Below are positions 21,901 through 29,356 of a stretch of DNA of 30,286 bases, in pieces. The first letter of the stretch is position 1. Each line of letters starts with the position of its first letter. Both the position numbers and the translations under genes were made by a program. Origin of the DNA: Ectocarpus siliculosus (taxonomy: Eukaryota; Sar; Phaeophyceae; Ectocarpales; Ectocarpaceae); contig FN649750.1 of assembly GCA_000310025.1 (NCBI GenBank), forward strand, positions 3,893,679 through 3,923,964. Reading direction: 5' to 3'. The notes below the pieces were generated by a model that was not told the DNA's origin, made no database searches, and saw only the letters and a program-made list of their open reading frames with translations.

Positions 21901-23632
21901 CTGCAACGCAACGGTAATGCCAATTAACGCGGCGGCGTTGGAACCATCTCACCAAAGAGTTCCCCGATAACGTGTCATCGGACTTTGTAGAGTCCTCTTT
22001 TGGGTGGAAGAGTCGATCCGTGATGAGTCGATCTAGGGCGTGTGGAATCTTACGCGACCTACGGCAAAGGTCTCGGTGACCCTTGATGTCGCCGCTGCTG
22101 TTTTGACGCGCTTGTTTGCCACCCTGCCCCTTCCCGATGGAAAAATTTACCAGGCGTGGCGAGGGAGCGGAGGGCTTCGAGGAGCAGTCGTCGCCACCGG
22201 CCACCTCCCGCCGAGCGTTCCCTGCAACCGGTCCGTCGCGCCCCTTTCCGAGACAGCAGAACCAACAGCAGCAGCCGCCGCAGCAGCAACAACAGCAGCA
22301 ACAGCCAACGTACCTGGCACCGACGGCGAGCTCTCGTCACAAGCGGAGGCCAACCAACGCGGCCAACGCTGAGGTGATCAAAAAAACAAATCTCGCTTCG
22401 GCCATCAGCGAACGTCGATTGGCATCATTTCTGTTGAGCGTTTCCGCTTGTTCTCCTTGGTTCTTGTGCCTGCCATGAACTGGAATCTTGGGGCGATCGC
22501 ACAAAGCTCGAGCGCTCTGTAGCAACGAGCACACCTAACAGACGCGCCTTGAAAACACACACAATGGAGAGAGGGTGTGATCGGCAGCTTTTCTTGATAT
22601 TTTATCTGCTTCGCCGCCATCCAGTTACCCTTTCCGGGTCCAACATCATCCCTGCCCGCCACCTACACTTGCACTCGCCTTTCGCACCTGTTCGTCCTCA
22701 CAATGTACCCCCCCCCTCCCCCCCCTCTCCCCCCCAAACAGGCTCGCCCAACCCCTCGACAGGCTTCACCGCCGAAACGTCACGGCAGAAACTCGACCCG
22801 GGCTTCCTCGGGCAAAGGGATCCAAAACCGTACACCACCGACGGCACAACCACGACCGGTCTTCCGGCCTTCGGGAATAGCGATGTCACCCCCGCGCCCG
22901 CCGTCGCCGCCGTCGCCACGGACGCGAAAGCAGTCCCTCGAGCGACGGGAGTCTTCCCAATCCCCTCTACCTCCTCCACCTGGTCGGCAGTACTCGCGAT
23001 CGCCACAGCGACAGCCGCAGCCGCGTCCCATCCAGTCGACCGGCCATCGCGGCGGCGCTCGGTCTGCCTCGCCTCCGAAAACAACCCGGGTCGACCGCGG
23101 GGTTCGGTCCCCACCACCCTCATCCCGTCGAGTGCCAAACGAGCAGCTGCGGCGGCACGTCTCCCCCCCTCCCCGGCTGCAACCGCAGCATCAGCAGCAT
23201 AAGCTGCTGCAGGAGCAACAGCAGTACCGGTACCACCCAAGAGAGTCTCGACGGGCATCGGCGCAGGCTGGGATCCAAGATCCATTTGACGGAGGTGGCG
23301 GTCACGGCGGTGGCGGCGGTCGGAGTGAAGCCGGCGGCCACGAACGAGCGGGGCGGCAGCAGCACAACGACAGAGGCGGAGACCGAGGGCGACGGGGGAT
23401 GGGAAGGGTGTTGTACCCGTATGGAGCTGTGTACAGCAGAAGCTTCGACACGGGCGAATTTTTCTACGGGGTCGGCAGCAAGACGCCCGTCTCTTCCCCT
23501 GCACAATCCCCGCACCGATGGGAACACGGCGGCGGTGGCGGTGGCGCCGGCAGTGGCCCTGTCAGCCGGTGGGACAGGGGTTTTGCGGACTCTTTCCCCC
23601 GTTCCTCGGCTGATTCTCTGCTCAGTAGTGGC

Positions 23633-23666
<34 letters not shown>

Positions 23667-24046
23667 GTGGTGGTGGTAGGTGGGAGCGTAAAGGGTCATC
23701 ATCATCGGCACTACCGGAAAGCCTCGAGAGTTTCCACTTCCGTGGATCTGGATCGCATGCCGACAACTACGACACCGCGGCCATGAGGGAGGGGGCTGCG
23801 GCCGTTCAAGCGTTCGGAAGGGAAGGACTACGGGCGAGCGCGAACCCCACCCCGCGCTACCATCAACAACGAAGAGGCAGCAGCGGCCGGGCCGGCATCG
23901 TTGCGGGGAGCGACGTCACCGGCGGCGCAAGACCAAGAGGCCAAATTGCGAGCCTCGGCGGCTACGGTGGTAGTGGTGGTGGTGGTGGTGGTGGTGGTGG
24001 TGGTGGTGGTGGTGGGCACCGCCGTAGAAGTGGGCGTGGTGATTGA
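9681..24046 (+). CDS. Very large multi-exon gene for a low-complexity, probably disordered protein (5' end not defined)
   Basis: Proposed exons: 9681-9902, 10182-11169, 11464-12700, 13179-13212, 13529-14400, 15728-16020, 16762-17144, 17692-18427, 20927-21254, 22154-22373, 22742-24046. Phases agree at all ten junctions, and the join is 6,618 bases (2,205 residues plus TGA). The product is rich in Gly, Ser, Ala, Arg, Glu, Pro and Gln and looks intrinsically disordered. Short helical segments sit near exon ends (WRKLRRDTVTALVRQLGR; IRQAALLMRGAIR). There are Arg-rich patches that could act as nuclear localisation signals, a KENDVP motif (17085-17102) and a Gly-rich C-terminus. I do not recognise the family. 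The 20927 junction spans an assembly gap, so exons may be missing; it could also be two genes. Acceptors at 10182 and 13529 are uncertain. Confidence 0.6.
10182..11169 (+). CDS. Large gene, exon 2 (Glu/Arg/Gly-rich)
   Basis: The frame is open from 10077. The start is uncertain: CAACAG|CGA at 10182 or GGCAG|CAC at 10068, both in phase 0. It ends at GGAGAAG|GTGAGG in phase 1. The protein is charged and disordered, with alternating Glu-rich and Arg-rich stretches (EQARWEGEKEKGSQRQ; VIDGEDDGMEIDRPARSG). An antisense frame of 441 codons overlaps it but reflects base composition only. Confidence 0.6.
11464..12700 (+). CDS. Large gene, exon 3 (Ser/Ala/Gly/Asp-rich)
   Basis: A good acceptor (TCGTCGCACCGCAG|AC, phase 1) leads into GTPTGGTIMKVMIAGIEVSV, possibly a short ordered beta segment. 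About 350 disordered residues follow, with an acidic cluster (ASSSEEENENKDEDAG) and Ala runs. The exon closes with a helix (GVGWRKLRRDTVTALVRQLG) before GGAAG|GTGCCT in phase 2. Reading on would give a stop at 12708, so a shorter gene ending here is the alternative. Confidence 0.65.
13179..13212 (+). CDS. Large gene, 34-base micro-exon
   Basis: It is bounded by CGAACGATAG|A and by a strong donor, CAACAG|GTGAGC. Entered in phase 2 from the previous exon it gives RATAERDRTLQQ, extending the preceding helix in register. It leaves in phase 0. The good donor and the seamless helix support it; its size makes it uncertain. Confidence 0.4.
13529..14400 (+). CDS. Large gene, exon 5 (His/Arg/Gly-rich)
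   Basis: The coding frame is clear from about 13545 (DKDGEDGYLPPSPPLRQRL). Phase 0 acceptors (TGTAAAG| at 13529, ACAAG| at 13550) fit the micro-exon, while the best-looking acceptor (CCGTACAG| at 13545) is phase 1. Glycine runs, an Arg/His/Ser patch (RRRHSESSRRRKSDGSRG) and a Pro/Gly region follow. The end is helical (MPRSIRQAALLMRGAI) before CATCAG|GTGCGT, phase 2. An in-frame TAA at 13511 limits how far left the exon can extend. Confidence 0.6.
14817..15373 (-). mobile_element. G-tract-ended repeat element, copy A (inverted)
   Basis: About 555 bases match copies B (18444) and C (19551) in reverse complement. It starts after a 22-base C run and ends at a second C-rich run near 15361-15373. 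It contains the conserved inverted repeat GGTTACCG/CGGTAACC around A/T runs (about 14922-14968). No protein is encoded, so it would be a non-autonomous element. It lies inside the intron between the 14400 and 15728 exon borders. Confidence 0.85.
15594..15660 (+). repeat. Short dispersed element, copy 1
   Basis: The core GGTTAGCCGGTTCGCGCGGT is followed by a C/A-rich tail (AAACACTCACACATGCACAC). Related copies are at 26742-26812, 26924-26992 and 27092-27140, and an inverted copy at 16674-16716. It lies in the intron before the 15728 exon. Confidence 0.6.
15728..16020 (+). CDS. Large gene, exon 6
   Basis: The acceptor CCCACCAG|G (phase 2) continues the helix of the previous exon as SLVRLVLLNAWKRWTQNELP. 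A Pro-rich then Glu/Gly/Arg-rich stretch follows to CTTCTTC|GTAAGT (phase 1). LL-x2-W-x2-W resembles the hydrophobic spacing of centrin-binding Sfi1/POC5-type helices, which is only a hypothesis. A second GTAAGT near 15888 could act as an alternative donor. Confidence 0.6.
16674..16716 (-). repeat. Short dispersed element, inverted copy
   Basis: The reverse complement reads GCCGGTTAGCGTGGTCGATG and then a CA-rich tail, closely matching the copy at 26924-26992. It adjoins a GT microsatellite. Confidence 0.6.
16716..16740. repeat. (GT)n microsatellite at a 3' splice site
   Basis: About twelve GT repeats end 21 bases before the acceptor of the 16762 exon and occupy the place of the polypyrimidine tract. 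Confidence 0.9.
16762..17144 (+). CDS. Large gene, exon 7 (with KEN-box-like motif)
   Basis: The acceptor CACATGCAG|TG (phase 1) and donor GCGCAG|GTGATG (phase 0) fit their neighbours. It starts SFVDGPNGEDEEG and is acidic and disordered. Near the end RNKENDVPLLV contains KEN followed by Pro at +3, the pattern of APC/C degradation signals in disordered regions. It then has a probable helix (TTERLTQEVAQ). The frame stays open beyond the donor for some 70 codons. Confidence 0.6.
17692..18427 (+). CDS. Large gene, exon 8 (Ser/Arg/Ala-rich)
   Basis: A pyrimidine-rich acceptor (GTCTCCTACTAGCAG|TGC, phase 0) and a strong donor (GCGGAAG|GTGAGG, phase 1) bound it. An in-frame TAG at 17686 limits the left side. 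It encodes an Ala-rich segment, an SR-like region (RQTFSVSSRSSSLEE), an RRRRRRH patch that may be a nuclear localisation signal, an acidic SDDDDGS and an Ala-rich helix (AVAATAAREALEGW). Confidence 0.65.
18433..18450. repeat. Target-site duplication of copy B, left
   Basis: GCGTATCAACGAGGGGGG is identical to 18988-19005. Confidence 0.8.
18444..18988 (+). mobile_element. G-tract-ended repeat element, copy B
   Basis: It runs from a G run through TACTCATAGCCGTGCATGCC to GATGGCAAACACCGGGGGG. GCGTATCAACGAGGGGGG stands on both sides (18433-18450 and 18988-19005), so a target-site duplication of at least 12 bases plus G run is visible. It inserted about 17 bases inside the intron and left the donor at 18427 intact. 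The internal inverted repeat around A runs is at about 18848-18898. No coding capacity. Confidence 0.88.
18988..19005. repeat. Target-site duplication of copy B, right
   Basis: It is the second copy of the sequence at 18433-18450, and a longer G run follows. Confidence 0.8.
19058..19157. other. Assembly gap (100 N)
   Basis: Exactly 100 N, the usual placeholder for a gap of unknown size. It follows G-rich repeat sequence. Distances and the continuity of the intron across it cannot be trusted. Confidence 0.99.
19369..19482 (-). CDS. Isolated exon resembling DRC7/CCDC135 (flagellar dynein regulatory complex)
   Basis: On the minus strand the acceptor AACGGGCAG|GTG and donor CTCTTG|GTGAGG frame 38 codons, phase 0 at both ends, with GC-rich codons. 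The product reads VDYLTPFLQHVPDIRSVSSA, then a helix with RDACLKALKDRLL. From memory this matches the C-terminal region of DRC7/CCDC135 (lobo homologue), where x-x-CL-x-x-LK-x-RL-x-x-RA is conserved. DRC7 belongs to the nexin-dynein regulatory complex of motile flagella. No flanking DRC7 exon is present nearby: element copy C lies on one side and the gap on the other. It may be a captured exon fragment, part of a gene cut by the gap, or a misassembly. Confidence 0.55.
19551..20237 (+). mobile_element. G-tract-ended repeat element, copy C with triplicated end
   Basis: It is co-linear with copy B at high identity from TACTCATAATCGTGCATGCC to the GATGGCAAACACCG end. The terminal segment of roughly 66 bases, TTTACAACGTCGTTGCCAA to a G run, is repeated three times: 20041-20106, 20107-20173 and 20174-20237. 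The inverted repeat GGTTACCG/CGGTAACC around A runs is perfect here (about 19962-20011). No protein is encoded. Confidence 0.87.
20041..20237 (+). repeat. Three tandem copies of the element's 3' end (about 66 bp each)
   Basis: Each unit ends in GATGGCAAACAYCG plus a G run. Copies A and B have a single unit, so the array formed by end duplication or nested insertion into the G tract. Confidence 0.88.
20238..20926. other. Remainder of the large intron
   Basis: No gene is recognised. It ends in a long pyrimidine-rich stretch leading to the acceptor at 20926. Confidence 0.4.
20927..21254 (+). CDS. Large gene, exon 9
   Basis: The acceptor TTTTGTCCGAAG|AT (phase 1) matches the donor at 18427. The donor GGGCGAAG|GTGAGA is phase 2. 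Residues start DERNKSTPWRPPGSPGSAN, then an Ala run and a Gly/Arg-rich region ending YYEERLVGR. The intron before it contains the gap, so direct joining to the 17692-18427 exon is uncertain. Confidence 0.55.
21284..21330. repeat. (TGT)n microsatellite
   Basis: Two blocks of TTG/TGT repeats lie just inside the intron that begins at 21255. Confidence 0.9.
22154..22373 (+). CDS. Large gene, exon 10 (poly-Gln)
   Basis: The acceptor AATTTACCAG|G (phase 2) and donor GCTGAG|GTGATC (phase 0) fit both neighbours. It encodes RGEGAEGFEEQSSPPATSRR, then a Gln-rich tract written with mixed CAG and CAA codons, then a basic stretch (SSRHKRRPTNAANAE). The mixed codons suggest a tract kept at protein level. 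Confidence 0.62.
22742..24046 (+). CDS. Large gene, last exon (Pro/Arg then Gly-rich C-terminus)
   Basis: A long C-rich tract precedes AAACAG|GCT (phase 0). The 434 codons end at TGA. In order the exon has a basic Pro/Ser/Arg region with many SP and SPPP sites, a Gln/His segment (QPQHQQHKLLQEQQQYRY), a short aromatic segment (VLYPYGAVYSRSFDTGEFFY) that may be ordered, and Gly runs interrupted by Ser-rich helices. The C-terminus is GGHRRRSGRGD. The Gly runs are GGC/GGT repeats (23628-23680, 23971-24014). Confidence 0.72.
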
Positions 24047-25889
24047 GCCGAATTCACGGGGGGGGGGCGCCGGAGAGGGGAAGCTCTCGAAAAGCGCCGT
24101 TGATGTGCTTGTAGTCAGAGAAATAGAGAGAGCGAGTGCATAAAGTGAACGGGCACTGAAGAGGGAATGATGGTCGCTGTGAGCCATGTTTCGGACCCAG
24201 GCCCCCATTGCTACGAAGTGGACCCGTTCGGTGGTGCCATGGTTTGACGCCGCCAAAACGAAAGGACAGCAGCGTTGTAACCATATGAACACGTGTCGAC
24301 GAGGTTTTCAACGTCTCAAAAAATTGTTTTGGCAAATAGTCAAGAAAGCCAAAGGTTTCGCGAGCGCGCTCGGGCGCGTCGTCCTCCTACCACGGACATG
24401 AATCCTGCGTACGGATGTTGTTGGCTCACAAAAGGATATGCTGTTGCACGTGCATGTTAGAGGGGCGGTTCTCAAGCCTTACAAGTGCAGTAGTCAATAC
24501 TTCCAGTGGTGGCTGTCCGCGACCCAGCGGCTTCTTCTCCTTGAGGCATCGCCTTCTTCTCTGTACCGTATTTCGCCTCCTCCCTAGAGCTTGTCTTTCT
24601 TTTTGATCACGAACAGAAGTTGGTTCTTACTACAGGTTTGGCCTTTTCGGGCCAAAGTTGCACGTGCTCCTCTCGCCCGGGAAGCTCAGGATGTTCTTCG
24701 AACGGCTGTCGGTACACGACAAGACGTCGTATTGTTGTTGCCAAGCGGGAGATTTTATAACAACAGCCCGGGGGTAGCCCCGGCCTCGTCTGAAGCCCTG
24801 TGCCCTTTTTTCCCAAAGAGGCGGTCTGGGTGGCGCATGCTGCGAGTTGACAGACGTTCTGAAGATGAACTTGGTTGAGGTTGGATACAAGGGTTCATAA
24901 AACGAAAAAGTAGGGTTCGAACCCCCGACGACGTTACCCACACCCGAAGTTCGCGCATGCTCTAACCGCAACTTTGTTGGAAACGATTTGGGTGGGAAAC
25001 ATAGTGCCACGCGTAAGACTTTCTCCTACACACAATAGAGGAACAACAGAGGAAAAGGCCACCTCTTTACGCCTCTGCGTACCCAGCCCATTGGCGAATG
25101 AACAGATGAAACAGGACGAAGGTGTAATACCCCGACGACCAGGTGGTTCAAGAGACGGAGATTGGGCGGCATGGAGGAGAGGGGCGCGGGCCGATTGGTC
25201 GGCTTTGACCTACAATTTTCCCCCGCCTGCCTGACCTGTTTCGAGCTTTCTTGCTTCGGGCTTCGACTTTCGTTCTTGTTTTCCATCGATTGAGACAATA
25301 CCCACGCCCGCCGTATATATACACGCACGTACAGGCTGCCCGATCGATAACGGCTTCTTCATTGATTCGCCCATCGATACACGAAGCTACCGCTTGCCAA
25401 GGATGTTGTCCGCTTTCGACAATAAACATATACAGACGCCGCCTATCCATCCGTGCCAGCTGGATTCGGCAGGCGCCCCTCGCTCTTCGCACAACGATTA
25501 TCGTGCCAACCACACACAATATCCACGAACAAACAACGTCATTCAACCCTTTCTCGCTCTCGCCGCATCACACAACCACACCAACAAACAAGCACACGCA
25601 CCTTCATCCTTCATCGCCTCCAAGGAAACGCAACACCGTAGGGGTTGTCTCATGGGGGGAAGCAAAAGACAGGAGCCATATCGACAACGCCGTTCATAGC
25701 GGGGAAAACAAAAGAAAGAGAAAGAGAGCAGAACCAAGCAGACAAATATGAGGAGGCCATCTAGGCCCACGTTTTACTCAAACCAGCCCAACAATGTTGG
25801 CGGTAGTTAGTGCGCATTGCCTCTCCTCTCTCTCTCACTCTCTCTCTCTCTCTCTCTTTATGGCATTAATGAGAGACGTGGCTACCATT
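24047..25889. other. Intergenic region between two convergent genes
   Basis: It contains the 3' flank of the large gene, a tRNA-like relic, a CT microsatellite (25829-25856) and short frames on both strands without motifs. Confidence 0.5.
24905..24980 (-). pseudogene. tRNA-like relic or SINE-type promoter
   Basis: On the minus strand GGTTAGAGCATGCGCG resembles a D-arm/A box, and GGGTTCGAACCC is a perfect B box. Between them CTTCGGGTG would give a Pro-like CGG anticodon. Anticodon and T stems pair poorly and I find no matching acceptor stem, so this is unlikely to be a working tRNA. Confidence 0.35.
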
Positions 25890-26163
25890 GCTTGGAAAAA
25901 AATCAAGACTCGCTTCTACGCTCTGCAGGTACCTACTCTTTTTTTTTTGAGGACTTCAAGCTGGCGCTGTAGTTACCACGAACGAGATAGGCTTGGAACA
26001 ACATCAAGACTTGCTTCTACGGTCTACTCTTTATTTGAGGACAAGCGGGCGTAGAATTCTCCCCCAACAAACTGCGGCACGAACTAGAGAGGCTTGGAAC
26101 AACGTCAGAATACTTGCTTCTATCTATGTTCTACTCCTTCTTTGAGGACTTCAAGCGGGCGTC
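25890..26163 (-). repeat. Three tandem copies of the 3' end of the adjacent minus-strand gene
   Basis: Units at 25890-25972, 25991-26054 and 26092-26163 share GGCTTGGAACAACATCAAGA, CTTGCTTCTACG and TTTGAGGACTTCAAGCGGGC. The third unit overlaps the true end of the coding sequence (…DARLKSSKKE stop). On the minus strand the other two still encode similar ends in frame with a TAG (SASLKSSKKKE and YARLSSNKE), so they are duplications of coding end plus 3' untranslated sequence. Confidence 0.75.
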
Positions 26164-26254
26164 GAAGTCATCGAGCAGGTCGTCGTCCTGGTTGATGCCC
26201 TGGTCCGCCAGGGTCTTGGCCGTCGTGTACTCCACGTCCTCGGGCTTGATGACC
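26131..26254 (-). CDS. Plastid-type protein, last exon
   Basis: The acceptor GACTTTTCAG|G (phase 2) completes the Lys codon left open by exon f, then reads VIKPEDVEYTTAKTLADQG and LLDDFDARLKSSKKE to TAG. Confidence 0.85.
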
Positions 26255-27187
26255 CTGAAAAGTCGGTGAAACAGAAATCACAAGTTTTAATGACCCCATA
26301 TTCTCGGTGATGAGCACGAAGGTGAAGCATTGTGAGCACCCATAAAGTCGGTGAAACGATGAACACAACAATACGATGATTTAGCTACCCCACCTTCTCG
26401 GTGGTGAGAGCCTCTGAAAACACAAATATAGGTGGGCATTGTGCGCCAAGCAAAACTTGGTTCTAGGACTTGGTTGAGTTCTCAAAACCATTACCAGGAC
26501 TTCTGTGTGCTCTCTCTGTCTTGATCACCGTCTTGCCAAGAAAGACAAGTTTTGACCAGCATCGTTAACCGTGAAAGAAAAAACGCACACCGAGACAAAA
26601 GACAAATGCTTGTTCGCCCAGGTTTCTTGTGACCCCAATGATGACAAAAAATCGCGCACAACAATACGCACCCCTGGGGAGCCCAGATGACTATTATAGA
26701 AAGCGTGCTCGCATTTTATATCCCGTTCGCTGTACAATAAGACTGCCGTCTTTTCGTTGGTCAGCCCGTCAGCGCGGTCGATACTACAAAAAATAAACAC
26801 ATACACTTGTTATTGCTACGGTATCTGTCTTGAATCAAGAGATTTGCGTAGACTCCCCCATGACGCTCAGTCGGTCCCAGATTGTGGCTTTTAGAAGCAT
26901 TTTGTGTTTTCAACCACACTGAGGCGGGCGTATTTTCAAGGGTCAGCCGGTTAGTGTGGTCGACACTAATACCAAAACACACACATACACAAAATCGTTT
27001 ATCTTTGCAGCCGAACTGAGACTGACGTCTTTGAGTGGTCTTTGAGTGGTCTTTGAGTGGTCTTTGAGTGGTCTTTGAGTGGTCTTTGAGTGGTCACCAG
27101 CCGGTTGCCACGGTCGGTGCCAACAAATAAACACACACACCACACCTCACTCAGCAACGTCTAGTAGAAACACCGAAGATTAATTTG

Positions 27188-27255
<68 letters not shown>

Positions 27256-29316
27256 ACTTCATGTCGGTGGTCATCGTCTTGGCGGCCTTTAGCTTGCGCG
27301 AAACCACGGCGCCCCCGCTCCTGCCGGCCTCCGCCCACTTCCTCCTCAGGAAATTCCGGCCCTCTATCTTGGCGTTCTCCCTCTTGTTGAGCACAAACCG
27401 CACCGCCGGGATCACGTTCAGCGCCACCGCGTACGTGAGCAGGAACGGCAGGGCCCCCTGTTTGTTTTTTAAATGGAACGCGCCACGGGCTTCCGGGATA
27501 AGCACGTACCAATACTTAATTCATGGCCGCTGTTGATGAACACGACGTCGGTTTCCGAGACAAGTACGTAACAGTGGGGGGAGGGGTTCTGTGGTGCCGG
27601 TATGCGCCCGGCGAATCGACCAGCGCTATTCAGAGGAACCGACACTATCACGGCCACACAACAGCAGCAGCAGCAGCAGCAGCAGCAAAAACAATCACTA
27701 CCTCAACAACAAACCACCACCACCACCACCACCACCACCACCAGCTAAATAGAGCAGCTGCAACAGCAGCAAAACCAGCAACAGCAACAGCAACAGCAAC
27801 AAACTTGCCTGCACGAAGCCGTAGTACCCCGGCAAAGTCACCCCGGCGAAGGCCGGTCCGGACAGCAGCTGCCGGAGGTACAACGCTCCCCCGAGGTTCA
27901 CGGCGCCGAGAACACCCGCCGCGAACTTCTTCCACCCCGCCGCCACGCTGAACGGCTTCGTCTCTTCCTGATGGCAAGATGGCAAGGTGGAGAGGGGAGA
28001 AGGCTCGGCAACAAGAGTAAGCACGGCTGCTTCTGTTGATTGAATGTGTTGGAATAAAGCAGTGGCACAGATCTCTAGCAGCCCCGAGCCCCGACCCGTG
28101 GAAATTAGGTCATGGCAAGTGTCTACATAGGTCTTCCGACAATAGGGGGCTCCGTAGTATGGTATGCTATAGGGTGTACATTTGTTGTTTTGGATGGCAC
28201 ACGGGATCCTGTATTTGGGGCTCTCGTTTGCCTCTCTCTCTTGCGGAAATTAAAGGACTCTTATTTGTCATCACGTGAAGCCTTACACCATCACCCCGTG
28301 TCAGAGTCCCGACGAGTATGGACCAATTGCAAATCCTGGCGATTCCACATAGACCCCTCGGTCCGGCCAAAACACCACCCACCATGAGGGGCTCTGGGAT
28401 AACAACCCCCCGGCCGCCCCCAGATGACGATGACGAACCCCGGCTCGTGCGGGGCTCCAGGACGATGTTCCCGTTGTCCAGCTTGGCGATGCCGGCCTGT
28501 CAAGAGGCACGCGAGAAAGCCACCTCAAGAGTAGGACTCGTGTACAGTAGTAGTGATGCTTTTCGACTGTTGGACGAGTCCTCCTTGGGCTTTTTTGCTT
28601 CATTTCCCTCTCAAATGGGCACATACATGCGAATTGCACGGCAGGAACCGAAGCCCCCGAAGCCACCAAACGCCTTACGAATGGGAGGGGATTAGAGTGG
28701 GCAACGTGGGAAAAAAAAAGAAGAAGGCGACCGCACGACAAACAACTTGACGTCATGACTCTCACCGCCATGGCCGCATCGATCAGCTCCGACCGCTCAA
28801 ACATGGACATAGCCCGCACTCCCACCGCCTCCAGAGCAACCCGGAGGTCGGCAGTGGACAGCGACTATTAGGGGAAGAGAATGTTGTAGGGATATAAGCG
28901 AAGGGCGGGGGTAGGGGTAAGAAAAAGAAGAGTTTGCCGTCGACAGAGACTACAATAGCGATAGAAGAGTATTTCAGGGGCACAAGGGATGCGGGCGCGG
29001 GTGGAGGCAAAGGGGGGCGAGAGTGAAAAAAGGAGAAGGAGGGATTTTGTTTGTGAGATGCGTAGTGCCCTCGGTCTCAAGGAAGTTATAACCGCTCCTT
29101 CCCAGCAGGAGGAATATCGATAGTCGTTTTCGCTCCTCGTTTCGTCTTTGTAAAAAGGCAAAAAGACAAAACGAAAGATAAAAAGGCAAGAGACAAACAT
29201 CATATAGATGAGAAAGAGAAACAAAAAAAAGGAATACTAACACGAGAACAACAAAATACCGTCCAGCGAGGAGCAATTCGAACTACATCTGAGGTCCAGC
29301 GTTTCATGCCGAACTG

Positions 29317-29356
<40 letters not shown>

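Noticed and set aside
22698-23504. 268-codon minus-strand frame
   Set aside because: It is a shadow of the Pro/Arg- and Gly-rich last exon of the giant gene, whose frame is longer, ends at a natural stop and joins upstream exons in phase.
24591-24878. 95-codon plus-strand frame
   Set aside because: No motif, mixed codon use, and overlapping antisense frames. It lies in the intergenic region between two converging genes.
27523-27951. Plus-strand 142-codon frame with Ala, Thr and His runs
   Set aside because: It is a product of CAG, CCA and CAA microsatellites, antisense to exon e of the minus-strand gene.
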